NCBI RefSeq assembly: GCF_021155775.2
Contig: NC_060233.1
Coordinates: 39,959,077 to 40,023,076, forward strand
DNA from: Neodiprion pinetum
Lineage: Eukaryota > Arthropoda > Insecta > Hymenoptera > Diprionidae
Reading direction: 5' to 3'
Length of the DNA stretch: 64,000 bases
Position 1 is the stretch's first letter; each line of letters begins with the position of its first letter. Made by a program: the position numbers and the translations under genes. Shown piece after piece: positions 41,301 to 49,619 of the stretch. The notes beneath the pieces are model-generated. The model was not told where the DNA came from. It saw nothing but the letters and a program-made list of their open reading frames with translations, and ran no database searches.

Positions 41301-44300
41301 CTTTTTTACTCATGAGTAGGTGGATGTTTAAATGCAGCAATACGTCTTGGTCAATTGACCAAGGCTCAATGTACACGCGCATATAGGAATAGTAGCGAGT
41401 CAACTTTTGCAAAGTGTGTCGAACGTATTCCGCGTGCGGCATGCGTCGTGGTCCATGAACTCGGCACAGTTTTGTGCCGGTGTACGGTTCTGGTGTATAC
41501 TCCGAGTGTCTGTTTCTTTTTTCTTCCGTTTTTTTCATCTCTTTGAATCTTTTTCTCTCCTTTTCTAGGGATTGAGATGAATTGAAGGCGGTCAGACCGC
41601 GTGGTCTTCAGCATCCGCACGTGCCGCATTTAATGACGTGATTAATAATATTTCCTAATTGACTTCTGTCTTGATTCTTAGCTCTGCGATTTGATGAGCG
41701 CGGGTGAATGGACCGTCGAAAGGGACACGGACCTGACCGCCCCTTACGCTTTCAAGGATTCCACGTGGATCGCCTTCGAGGACAAGACCTCGGTCGGAAT
41801 AAAGGTCTGCTTTAATTTCGGAGTCCAGAATGCAGCGATCGTTTTTACGTTCTCTAGGTATTAACCGTGGGAATTCCTCATTTTCAGGGCAAGTACGTCT
41901 TGCTACGGGAACTTGCTGGTCTGGGAATTCACGACGTCGAGAATGATCAGAAGAACAACTGTGGTAAGCCGATTACCTACGAGGTTTACCATTCCTTTAC
42001 GGACATGAAAAGGAAGACACGTGGCGCAGTCTTGGCTTCGCTGGAGAATGACATCCATGTGAGTAATAATTGGCGATCAATCGTATCAAATCACGAATGA
42101 ACTTACGATCAGTGCAAGCGACAGAATTCCATTCATGAGTATATCTTCAATCGCCCTTGATCGTTTGCTGCACCGTTATCAGAAACCAGTAATCCTAGCA
42201 GTATAAACGAACTTACTCTCAGTAAAAGCGATAGAATTCCACCTATGAGTAAATCTTCAGTCGCGCTTGATCGTTTGCTGCATAGTTACCACAGACCAGT
42301 AATACTAGCAGTGTTGAGGTCTCGCTAACTTACCGACCGTCTTACCTTCACTTGGTCTACTGTAAATTTACTTGAAACTGTTTTGTCGGGTTATTCAATG
42401 CGAGAACGGTCTCTACTTCTAGGTTTGCCGATAGTAATCAAACGGTTTGTCAAAATTTGAATTTTCTACAAGAGTACCGTGGTTGCAGATATGAGTAGCC
42501 AATTCGAAAAATTATCGCACGCCGGAATGCAACTATTTCTTATCAAGATCAAAGGTTAAACGTATGGTGTACCTTGGATTTCGATTTTCAGCATATGGAA
42601 ATCCCCACATCGAGGCACGTCAAGTCCTCCGGATACAGGATCGTCAGAGTAGTCGATACGGCTGGTGCAATCCATGCGATCCGTGAGAACACGCAAACCG
42701 AGTTCATATGTACCAGACAAGGATATTTTGTGCATCCGAAGAGTTGTAACAGGTAAACTGTCTTAAAATAAATAAGAAATAAAGAATAAAAGACGTACTC
42801 AAAGCACATCGACTAAACACTGATTTTATTTTTATCACTCACGTCGATAGATTCTACCGTTGCGTCAAGTTCGATCAGGGAGTCGACGACTTCTCCGTTT
42901 TCGAATTTGACTGCCCAGCTGGTTTGGCATTCGACGAACGTACCGAGGTCTGCGTCTGGCCTGGATCTCTGACTGAAGGATCACCCTGTCCAGGAAGTAG
43001 TGAGATTGCCCCAGTTCCTCGCGCTAGGTTCCAGTGTCCTGAACGTGACGGTTACTATGCTGACCCTCAGAACTGCAGATGGTTCTTCGCCTGCTTTGAC
43101 TTAGGTGGGTGGCTGTAACCAAGAACCATTGCATCGGGTTAAAATGTAACTCATTTAACCAGATCGATTACCGTATTTTTTACAGGTGAACCAGAACCGA
43201 TGGCATACGAATTCCGCTGTCCCTTCGGCCTGGTGTTCGACGAACAGAAACTGATCTGCGAATGGCCATGGCTTGTACCTGGCTGTGGATCATCAGGATA
43301 CTCGAGGACAGAGTACGGGGGAGGAGAATATGGTATTAGGCAGCAAGGACACGGAGCAGGATACGGACAGGGTTCGGGTAACGGAGATGCGGGCTATGGA
43401 GATTATTCTGGTACTGGCATAGGCAGAGGTGGACAGTATGGATCAAAGTTTGACGGTTCCCTATACAAAGGATCTAATCCCAGTGAATCGAGGTATTCCG
43501 AAACTGGATCTGGCCAATATGATGGGGCAAATAGAGGGCTTAAGTATCCTGGGGATGGAAGATATAGGGGGCAGAGTTATTCAGGACAAGGAGCTGATGG
43601 ATCAGGATACTCTGGTGCGGAGGGTGCAGGAGGTGAAGGAGGCATAGGAGGTGTGGGAGGCGTGGGAGGCGTAGGAGGCGTAGGAGGCCCTGGAGGCAGA
43701 GGAGGTATAGGAGGTAAAGGAGGTGTTGGAGGCGTAGGAGGTGCAGGAGGCAGAGAAGGCATAGGAAGTAAAGGAGGTGTTGGAGGCGTAAGAGGTGCAG
43801 GAGGAGCCGGAAATGACGGAGGTTCAGGAGCAGGATCAAAATATTTTGGTGCGGGAGGAGCTGGATATGGATATTCTGGAGCAGGAAATGCCGGAGGAGC
43901 TGGATCTAGATACTCTGGAGCAGGAGGCGTGGGATCTCAGTATTCTGGTGCAGGAGGAGCGGGATCTGGATATTCTACAGCAGGAAGTACCGGCGGAGCT
44001 GGATCAAGATACTCCGGAGGAGCAGGCCTTCGATCTCAATATGCTGGCGCAGCAGGATCTGGATCTGAATATTCTGGAGCAGGAGGCGGTGAATCTCAGT
44101 ATTCAGGCGCAGGAGGAGCATCTCAATATTTTGGAGTAGGAGGTGAAGGATCTGGAATATATGGAGCAGGAGGTGCTGGATCGAAGTATTCAAATTCAGG
44201 AGCAAGCTCTGGCTATTCTGGTACTGGAGGCGCGGGACTCGGACATTCTGGTGCGGAAGGAGTGGAATCTGGATATTCTGGAGAAGATGGTGCTGGATCT

Positions 44301-47300
44301 AAATACTCTGGAGCGGGAAGTACTGGCACTGGATATTCAGGAGTTGCAGGTTCTGAACACTCTGATGCAGGATCTAAATATTCTGGTGCCGGAGATATAG
44401 GGTCTAAATATACTGGCATTGGAGCAGGTGGATATTCTGTTTCTGGAGGTAAATACTCTGGTGCAGGAGGAGCAGGATCTAGCTACTCTGGAGTAGGAGG
44501 TATCGGTTCTAAATATTCAGGCGCGGGAGGTGCTGGATCTAAATATTCTGGTGCAGGATATGGACATTCCGAAACTGAAGATGCAGGATCTGAATACTCT
44601 GGTACCGGAGCTGAAGGATCTCAATATTCTGGAGTGGGTAGTACAGGATCTAGATACTCTGGCACTGGAAACGTAGGCTCAGAATACTCCGGTGGAGGAG
44701 GTATAGGATCTCAATATTCTGGAGCAGGTAGTACAGGATCTGCATACTCTGGCGTAGGAAGTACAGGATCTAAGTATTCTGGTTCAGGCAGTGCAGGATC
44801 TATACATTCGGGATCAGATGGAAGCGCGTATTACGGATCCGTAGGTGATGGATCAAAATACGCGGGTGCAAACATTGGATCCTCGACATTTGGAACTGAC
44901 GTATCCGGCCAAGGTAAGATCATCACTCATTACGGGCAAAAAAAATATGCTTCTAATCCAAGATAAGGGTTTCAAATTAATATATTGGGAATGCTATTTC
45001 AGGGAGGTACACAGGAAGCACATACACCGGGTACACGGGATCAGGTTCAACCAGCTCATCAGATTCTGGAATCACATCTGGCTCTGGATATAGCGGAGCT
45101 GACAGCAGCGGATCAGGATACTCGGGAGCTGGTGGATTTGGTACGAAATACTCTGGATCAACCGGAAGTGGATCTGACCACGGCGTCTACCCTGGTGAAG
45201 GCGTTTCAACCGTGACATATGGGGGATCCAGAAAACCTGGAGTCGTAATACAGCCGGTGCCTATTGGGCAGAGACCCGGCTCTTCAATTTACCAAACCGG
45301 AACAACGGGAAGCGGATACGTTTCGACCGTCGGACAAACCGCGAGCATTGCTGGAAATAGCGGCTACAACGGGTTCAGTTCTTCTACCAAATATGGAGGG
45401 TCTGGCAAAGACGGACTCTCCATTTCTGTTCAGACGGGAGGATCCGGTTATGGTAGTTCTTCGGGAGCAGCTGGAGGTTACTCTGGAGACCATGGCAGCA
45501 GCAGCGGTTCCGATGAACAGGACGTAGTCAACGGCGGAATAAGTTCAGGTTCGGTGTTCTTGACCAAGACTAGTGGAAGTGGAGCCAGTGAATATGCTGG
45601 GCAACAAAACGTGGGGTACACCTCGTCGGGACAGAGTGACTTCGACGCACAAGATGTGGTGAACGGAGGACATAATTCAGGTTCTATTGTAGTGAGTGGG
45701 GCAACCGGAAGCGGAGCTGGCGGCTACACCGGTCAAGGAATCAACTCCGGTTCAGTTGTTGTCACCGGAAGCACAGGAAGCGGGTACACCAGCAGACCCA
45801 TAACCGGAAACGCGTTCACCAGTGTCTCGAGCTCTGGAAGTGGCTACTCCACCCCTCTGACAACTCTCAATCCAGCCTACAGTGTCTTCGGTACCAGAAA
45901 GCCGGTAACACCAGCGCAAGAAATTTTCTTGCAAACTGTGACCCCTGGATACTCGGTCACAGGCTCCGGCATTAAGACAAGCGTAACGTACGGTTCATCT
46001 TCTGGATCGGAGGGTGCAAGTGGCATCGTAACAGGATCAGGTTATACTGGCGGAGTAACCGGAAGCGGCAATTTCCTCGTCAACGAAGCGAACACTGAAT
46101 ACCATGGCGTGGGTTACGAAGGTGACCACGTTACCGGTATCAGTGGAGGTACGTCAAGCAACCATGGAAGTAGCGGATACGTGGATACTGGCTCGTCCAG
46201 TACGGTCAGCGAGGTTGGCAAGGGAGGAATTTTCACTGGAACAACGACGTACCATGGCAAGGGAGGAAGCTCGAGCAGCCATTTGTCCACTAAGACTTCC
46301 AACACCAATGGAAATGGTATTCGAGGTGGTTTCGTCACGAGTGACGTGCATGCAGGAACAATTCTATCTCACGACGGCTCTTCGGGCACTGTCATTTCCG
46401 GCAACGAAGATGAGGGTTCGGCTTACGTAGGATCCAGCACGCCTGGATACGTCGAGACCAATTCTGTGACTCCAGGATATGTCATCAATGGAGTAACGAA
46501 GACCGTTTATGGTCAGAGCACGCCTGGAACATTCATCACGGGAACAGCCGCACCTGGAGTTGTTTATCAAAGTAATGCCGGTCCTAGTTCTTACGTTGAT
46601 GGGCAGATCTATAAGGGAGCCGGCGTCCGCGGCTCTACAGTGAATGTTGCTGGTGTCAGAGGATCGACCACGTACTATGGCAACACTGGTGCCTCTTCAG
46701 GCAACAAGGGTGGAGCCTTCAGCGTTAACGGAGGCGTAAGTTCCAGTCAAGATAGTGGTTACAAGACGAACGAATACCATGATAACGGAGGACGCGGAAG
46801 CGTGACATACAACAACGGCTACACGACTACAAAGTTCACCGAAAAAGAGCTCCAAGATCGTTATCCTACTTACGCTTCTTTGCCAGACACTATCGTCTCA
46901 GGCGGAAGAATAGAGGGAAGTAGTGGCGTAGTCTTGGGAAATACTATAGCCGGATATGATGGGCACACAAGCCAGCAATTCACGAAGACTGGACCGACCA
47001 AGACCGGTATCACGACCGCTCAAATTGGCGGCACTGGATCGTACGTTACCAACACAGGATACCGTCGACCTACGCCATCAGCAACCCACCAGAACATAGG
47101 CAGCCAAGCCTTCGCAACGGGTCAGGGATCGAGCAAGGGGTACTCCACCGGTTTTGGTTCGATCGGAAGTGACGTTAACAGTCTCGCATACGTCACGTCG
47201 ACCGTCGCACCGGACGTGAGTCACATCGACACATCCAAGATCAATCTTGGCCCTGCATCAACGGGTGGATCATCTGGCTACCGCTACACGAAGCCATCGG

Positions 47301-49619
47301 TACAGTTTGTCACTGGAAGCGTAACATCCTCGACTCCAACTCCGTTCTCCGTAACCTACCAGGAGCCCGTTGCTCCTCTTACCGTCACGACACCAGCCTC
47401 TCCACACTTGAACATTGAAGTGTACAACACTCCGTCCGTCGTCACGTCGGCACCAATCACGGCCGCCCCAGCCGTCGTCAACACTTACAGCTACAGACGG
47501 CCTTCCAGTGGATACAAGCAACCTTCGTATCAGACCACAGGTTCCTCAACTGGAAACTCCGCCTCCGGTGGCTACAAATACAGACAACCAACTCAAAGTC
47601 CTGTTTATCAGGGTTCTGGCGAAGGTGACCAGCAGCTATTCACCGTAAGCTCGACCCCAGCCCCGATCGCTTTCGCTACGAGACCAGCGGACGTCTACAA
47701 AACGACTCTCTTCGAGGCAGCCAAGCTACCCGCTGCAGTTTCCAGTCTGGCACCAGTCTTCGACAACGGATATAAGACCGTCGTTTCGTCGACAGTTGCT
47801 CCGGTCGCTGTCACGACCGGTCAGTACTTCTACAAGGACAGCAGATTTGAAACAAGTTCAGCTGTAAGCGGTCTGACGTCCGACAAATTTGACATCGACA
47901 ACCAGCAGCCTGGTACAGTGTTTCAGAAAATACCCTTCGGCTCGACACCCACTCCCAACACCGAGGACGGCTACACTTACGAAAAACCAACGAATCAGCT
48001 CAGCTACAATTCTCCAAGCACCGTCACTCCTTCAGTGACCATTCATCAGCAACCAAAATACAACATCGAAGGTCAACAGGTGAGTCGAATCCATTGTTTT
48101 GGGGTGATTGTCGATCGAATACTATTCACGAATTTCAGATTTCTAAAACAGTTTCCCTTTCACTTAGGTTAAATACGCTACGGTCAGCACATCTGCTCCA
48201 GACTTTGATGGCTCGTACCAAAGACCGTCTATCCCTGCCCGTCCGGCTGCGAAGCGACCGACTTACCAGAAAGAATTCGGCTCCGTGTCCACGTCCTTCT
48301 CCTCTGCAGGAGCGCAAGGTTACCAATACTCGAAGCCAGCGGTGAAATTCGTCTCTTCGACCGCAAGTCCCGACTATACAGGTAGCCGTGGTGGCTCTCC
48401 GACTAATTTAGATATCCCACAAGACGAGGTCAAGAAACTGATCGGCAACTATGAACGCGGTAGCGTCAAGTACACTTCGAATTCATACGGTGACGAGAGC
48501 ATCGGAAGTGTTGACAACTCAGGAGCTTTCGGCTACAAGGACTTCGGCAAGAGGCCGAGCGTCACCCCGACAGTCTTCGTATCCTCAACGGTGTCGCCCT
48601 CCTACGAACCAACGACTCCGGACTCTAATATTCGCTCAAATGCCTACGGCAGGTACTCTTCGAGCAGAGTGAGCGGTTCATCCGGTTACAGAGGTGCAGG
48701 CTACTACTCTTCGCAAGCTCCATCGTACGAAATCTCAACGGTGCAGACACCGACGAAAGAAGGAAAGGGCAAAGTGATCGTGAAATTGAGTGACCTGCAC
48801 CCTCTTCTGCTGGGAAAACTCGGCGCTCAATGTACCTGCAGGTCGGATCCGTTCGAGACGCTTCGTGGTCCAGGCGCCAAATCCATCCTGATAAAATCCA
48901 ACAAGGGAAAGATTGACCTGTCGAAGTACGACGAATCCGACGTTTACGTAGACCTTGAAGCCGATCGCGAACCCGGCCAATCCGTCGGTTATTACAGATC
49001 CCCGACTCCAGGACCCTCCGCATCGTCCTTAAGGACTCCAGCGACCGCCATCTTCGGCGTAACAACTCCGGCGCCTCCGCAGGTCTTCAGGTCTCGCGGC
49101 AAGCCGTCTACCGCCTACCTTCCGGCTGTTTCGACCCCCTCAACGATCGGAGGTTCTTCCGGTCCGGTAATAGTTGTTCCTGATGACGGGGGCCTCGGAA
49201 GCCCGTCGGACATCGCTGATACCCAATTCGTCGCCGCTCCAGAAGGCTTCGTTAAGGAAGGTGTTCCCGTGGGTCGCACTGCAGGAGTTAGAAGGAAGAG
49301 TGGAAGGACTTCCGGAAGCGCCGGAGCGATCGGAAATGCTATCGGCGGCGCAGGCGCCGCGTTCGATCGGTACGGACCAGGCGGATGGCGAAACGACGAC
49401 GAGACTCTTCAGGGCGGCTCGGACTGCGCCAGAGCCGGACTTTTCCGCCATCCGAAGTACTGCAACAAGTTCTACGCCTGCCACTACGACGAGTGGAAGC
49501 AGAAATTCACACTCCACGTCTTCAACTGCCCGGTTCACCTCAGCTTCGACAGCACCGCCGGTGCTTGCAACTGGCCCACCACGGGGCCTGCTTGCCAGGA
49601 CGACAATCTTCTCGTTTAA
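29326..49619 (+). CDS. Large secreted chitinase-like, chitin-binding mucin (12 coding exons, 2585 aa)
   Basis: Exons: 29326-29383, 32464-32607, 38240-38385, 39203-39375, 40849-41119, 41682-41804, 41888-42058, 42592-42752, 42851-43104, 43186-44913, 45003-48079, 48168-49619. All introns are GT-AG, phases agree at every junction, and the total of 7758 nt is an exact multiple of three. Domain order: signal peptide (residues 1-19); GH18 chitinase-like barrel (about 30-340); two six-cysteine peritrophin-A (CBM14) chitin-binding domains (402-462 and 478-534); Gly/Ser/Tyr-rich repeats (about 540-1076); Ser/Gly/Thr/Pro-rich mucin-like region (1077-2300); a non-repetitive block (about 2301-2367); a third CBM14 domain (2522-2578). 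The GH18 signature DGxDxDWE reads DGVELDMT (118-125), so the catalytic Glu is Thr and the protein should lack chitinase activity. From the family, CBM14 domains tether proteins to chitin, so I infer a structural role in cuticle, trachea or gut lining. No gene name is recognised. Confidence 0.85.
29384..32463 (+). other. Intron 1 of the chitinase-like mucin
   Basis: A 3080-bp GT-AG intron. It contains poly-T near 30087-30105, poly-A near 30851 and a (CTTT)n tract near 32039-32061. No embedded gene was recognised. Confidence 0.8.
32464..32607 (+). CDS. Exon 2 of the chitinase-like mucin: start of the GH18-like domain
   Basis: Encodes KCPRQRTSPGKEILCYTSSN through LHNLTTA. The KEILCYTSS segment matches the first beta strand of insect GH18 proteins (K-x-x-C-Y). 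Extra cysteines occur in VICKCTT. The acceptor is TTCCAG and the donor GTAAGC; both flanking junctions are phase 1. Confidence 0.8.
32608..38239 (+). other. Intron 2 of the chitinase-like mucin, hosting a tRNA gene
   Basis: At 5632 bp this is the longest intron of the gene. It carries a tRNA-Gly gene on the opposite strand at 33441-33511 and several A-rich and ATGTAT-type simple stretches (for example near 36116-36150). No other gene was recognised; open frames here are short and overlapping. Confidence 0.8.
33441..33511 (-). tRNA. tRNA-Gly (anticodon GCC)
   Basis: Read on the minus strand, this is a complete 71-nt cloverleaf including the discriminator A. The acceptor stem GCATCGG pairs perfectly with CCGATGC, the D arm contains GGTTCAGTGGTAG (box A), the anticodon loop is CTGCCAC with anticodon GCC at 33477-33479, and the T arm is CCGGGTTCGATTCCCGG (box B). 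There is no intron. A run of six T on the minus strand (33431-33436 on the plus strand) begins four bases past the 3' end and would terminate RNA polymerase III. It looks intact and functional and is antisense within intron 2 of the large gene. Confidence 0.97.
38240..38385 (+). CDS. Exon 3 of the chitinase-like mucin (GH18-like barrel)
   Basis: Encodes IEELQKVLKESNPVLQFVIS and continues to SGRLANILSQ. The pattern of a helix, a strand ending ISV, then a helix leading into the catalytic-motif exon corresponds to the third strand region of GH18 enzymes, where active forms have a KxxxSxGG-like motif; here it reads QFVISVTDP. The acceptor is TTTCAG and the donor GTAATT, with a phase-0 end. Confidence 0.75.
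39203..39375 (+). CDS. Exon 4 of the chitinase-like mucin: degenerate GH18 catalytic motif
   Basis: Begins VDGVELDMTAGSKERL. The canonical GH18 motif DGxDxDWE is altered at the third acidic position (Glu for Asp), at Trp (Met) and at the catalytic Glu (Thr). The following LTHFVKGLKDEM helix and ILLALPT strand match the next barrel elements. The donor GTAAGA leaves phase 2. Confidence 0.8.
39376..40848 (+). other. Intron 4 of the chitinase-like mucin
   Basis: A 1473-bp intron. It includes a GC-richer segment around 39826-39925 with weak resemblance to 5S rRNA (listed separately). No other element was recognised. Confidence 0.75.
39826..39925 (+). other. Weak 5S rRNA-like segment in intron 4
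   Basis: AAGTTAAGCGTGG, GATTGATGGGG and TACCGCTAGCAGCGGAAACC occur in the order and at roughly the spacing of the 5S rRNA internal promoter elements (AGCTAAGC, GATGGG, GGGAAxACC). The 5' half matches poorly and the element is not a complete 5S gene. It may be a decayed 5S pseudogene or a 5S-derived SINE head, or a coincidence. Confidence 0.2.
40849..41119 (+). CDS. Exon 5 of the chitinase-like mucin (GH18-like barrel)
   Basis: With the split codon from exon 4 it begins KYVDLFTMSTNYLFDE, the position of the GH18 'D-x-x-x-x-M-x-Y-D' strand; the catalytic Tyr-Asp pair is not preserved. Later segments VPKKKLLISVPASAYKFTL and EEKEPTVISQKE correspond to the conserved 'G-x-P-x-x-K-x-x-x-G-x-P' strand and its loop. 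The donor GTAGAA is weak, but the reading frame continues well into exon 6. Confidence 0.8.
41682..41804 (+). CDS. Exon 6 of the chitinase-like mucin (GH18-like barrel)
   Basis: Encodes LCDLMSAGEWTVERDTDLTA, PYAFKDSTWIAFEDKTSVGIK. This matches the chitinase segment 'C-x-x-x-x-G-W-T-x-x-x-D...PYA-x-x-x-x-x-W-x-x-x-D-x-x-S'. The donor at 41805 is GTCTGC, unusually poor at position +3, but an 83-bp intron ending TTTCAG restores the expected KGKYV continuation. Confidence 0.8.
41888..42058 (+). CDS. Exon 7 of the chitinase-like mucin (end of the GH18-like domain)
   Basis: Encodes GKYVLLRELAGLGIHDVEND, in the place of the 'KA-x-Y-x-x-x-x-x-L-G-G-x-M-x-W-x-x-D-x-D' eighth-strand region of chitinases, with the substrate-binding Trp missing. 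It continues into a linker with TDMKRKTRGAV. The donor is GTGAGT at 42059. Confidence 0.8.
42100..42319 (+). repeat. Two-copy tandem duplication, 110-bp period, in intron 7
   Basis: The copies start at 42100 and 42210 with AACTTAC and share AAGCGA, AGAATTCCA, ATGAGTA, ATCTTCA, CTTGATCGTTTGCTGCA, CCAGTAAT and CTAGCAGT in the same order, with scattered substitutions. It is an old local duplication that lengthens the intron without touching the exons. Confidence 0.9.
42592..42752 (+). CDS. Exon 8 of the chitinase-like mucin: linker and start of chitin-binding domain 1
   Basis: After a basic linker (HMEIPTSRHVKSSGYR) the exon ends in CTRQGYFVHPKSCN, the first two cysteines of a peritrophin-A domain. 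The phase-2 donor GTAAAC splits the following arginine codon. Confidence 0.85.
42851..43104 (+). CDS. Exon 9 of the chitinase-like mucin: chitin-binding domains 1 and 2
   Basis: Completes domain 1: cysteine spacing over the domain is 11, 5, 16, 12 and 11 residues, with the aromatic FYR and FDxxxxxCxWP hallmarks. It then starts domain 2 at CPERDGYYADPQNCRWFFAC. The short linker between them is rich in Pro and Ser. The donor is GTGGGT, phase 1. Confidence 0.9.
43186..44913 (+). CDS. Exon 10 of the chitinase-like mucin: end of chitin-binding domain 2 and Gly-Tyr-Ser repeats
   Basis: EPEPMAYEFRCPFGLVFDEQ, then LICEW and VPGC, closes domain 2 (cysteine spacing 12, 5, 14, 12, 8). The remaining 540 or so residues are about 40 imperfect repeats of the type GAGGAGSKYSGAG, plus a GGVGGVGG block encoded around 43630-43800. 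The many antisense and frame-shifted open frames over this exon are artefacts of its low complexity. The donor is GTAAGA at 44914. Confidence 0.85.
43290..44890 (+). repeat. Coding low-complexity repeat: GGx and YSGAG tandem motifs
   Basis: At DNA level the units are about 27-36 bp, typically GGATCTAAATATTCTGGTGC then AGGAGG. At protein level they are Gly-rich with regularly spaced Tyr-Ser-Gly, and Lys, Arg, Gln, Glu or Gly at the variable position before Tyr. The composition resembles resilin- and silk-type matrix proteins. Length probably varies between individuals because of slippage. Confidence 0.85.
45003..48079 (+). CDS. Exon 11 of the chitinase-like mucin: Ser/Gly/Thr-rich and Thr/Pro-rich region
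   Basis: About 1025 residues in one exon. The first half is TGSGY- and SSGS-rich with VVNGG...SGS repeats; the middle has STPGY and VTPGYV motifs; the last third is Thr/Pro-rich with STPAP and TSSTPTP stretches and FxxDxR/YKYRQPT segments. It is a plausible target for mucin-type O-glycosylation. The acceptor is TTTCAG; the phase-0 donor is GTGAGT at 48080. The 89-bp intron before it contains an in-frame stop. Confidence 0.85.
48168..49619 (+). CDS. Exon 12 of the chitinase-like mucin: conserved-looking block and C-terminal chitin-binding domain
   Basis: It starts VKYATVSTSAPDFDGSY and runs through Ser/Pro-rich repeats. At 48762-48960 it encodes a compositionally normal segment (KGKVIVKLSDLHPLLLGKLG, then AQCTCRSDPF and KGKIDLSKYDESDVYVDLE). 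After a Gly/Ala linker, a third peritrophin-A domain (nucleotides 49425-49595) has cysteine spacing 11, 5, 15, 12, 8 and reads CARAGLFRHPKYCNKFYAC at its start. The protein ends QDDNLLV, stop TAA at 49617-49619. Confidence 0.9.
   Translation, partial: VKYATVSTSAPDFDGSYQRPSIPARPAAKRPTYQKEFGSVSTSFSSAGAQGYQYSKPAVKFVSSTASPDYTGSRGGSPTNLDIPQDEVKKLIGNYERGSVKYTSNSYGDESIGSVDNSGAFGYKDFGKRPSVTPTVFVSSTVSPSYEPTTPDSNIRSNAYGRYSSSRVSGSSGYRGAGYYSSQAPSYEISTVQTPTKEGKGKVIVKLSDLHPLLLGKLGAQCTCRSDPFETLRGPGAKSILIKSNKGKIDLSKYDESDVYVDLEADREPGQSVGYYRSPTPGPSASSLRTPATAIFGVTTPAPPQVFRSRGKPSTAYLPAVSTPSTIGGSSGPVIVVPDDGGLGSPSDIADTQFVAAPEGFVKEGVPVGRTAGVRRKSGRTSGSAGAIGNAIGGAGAAFDRYGPGGWRNDDETLQGGSDCARAGLFRHPKYCNKFYACHYDEWKQKFTLHVFNCPVHLSFDSTAGACNWPTTGPACQDDNLLV

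Noticed and set aside
43429..44419. Plus-frame and antisense open frames over the Gly-rich exon (for example Pro- and Leu-rich minus-strand proteins)
   Set aside because: They are shadow frames of a low-complexity coding repeat; the sense frame continues flawless chitin-binding domains and matches splice phases.
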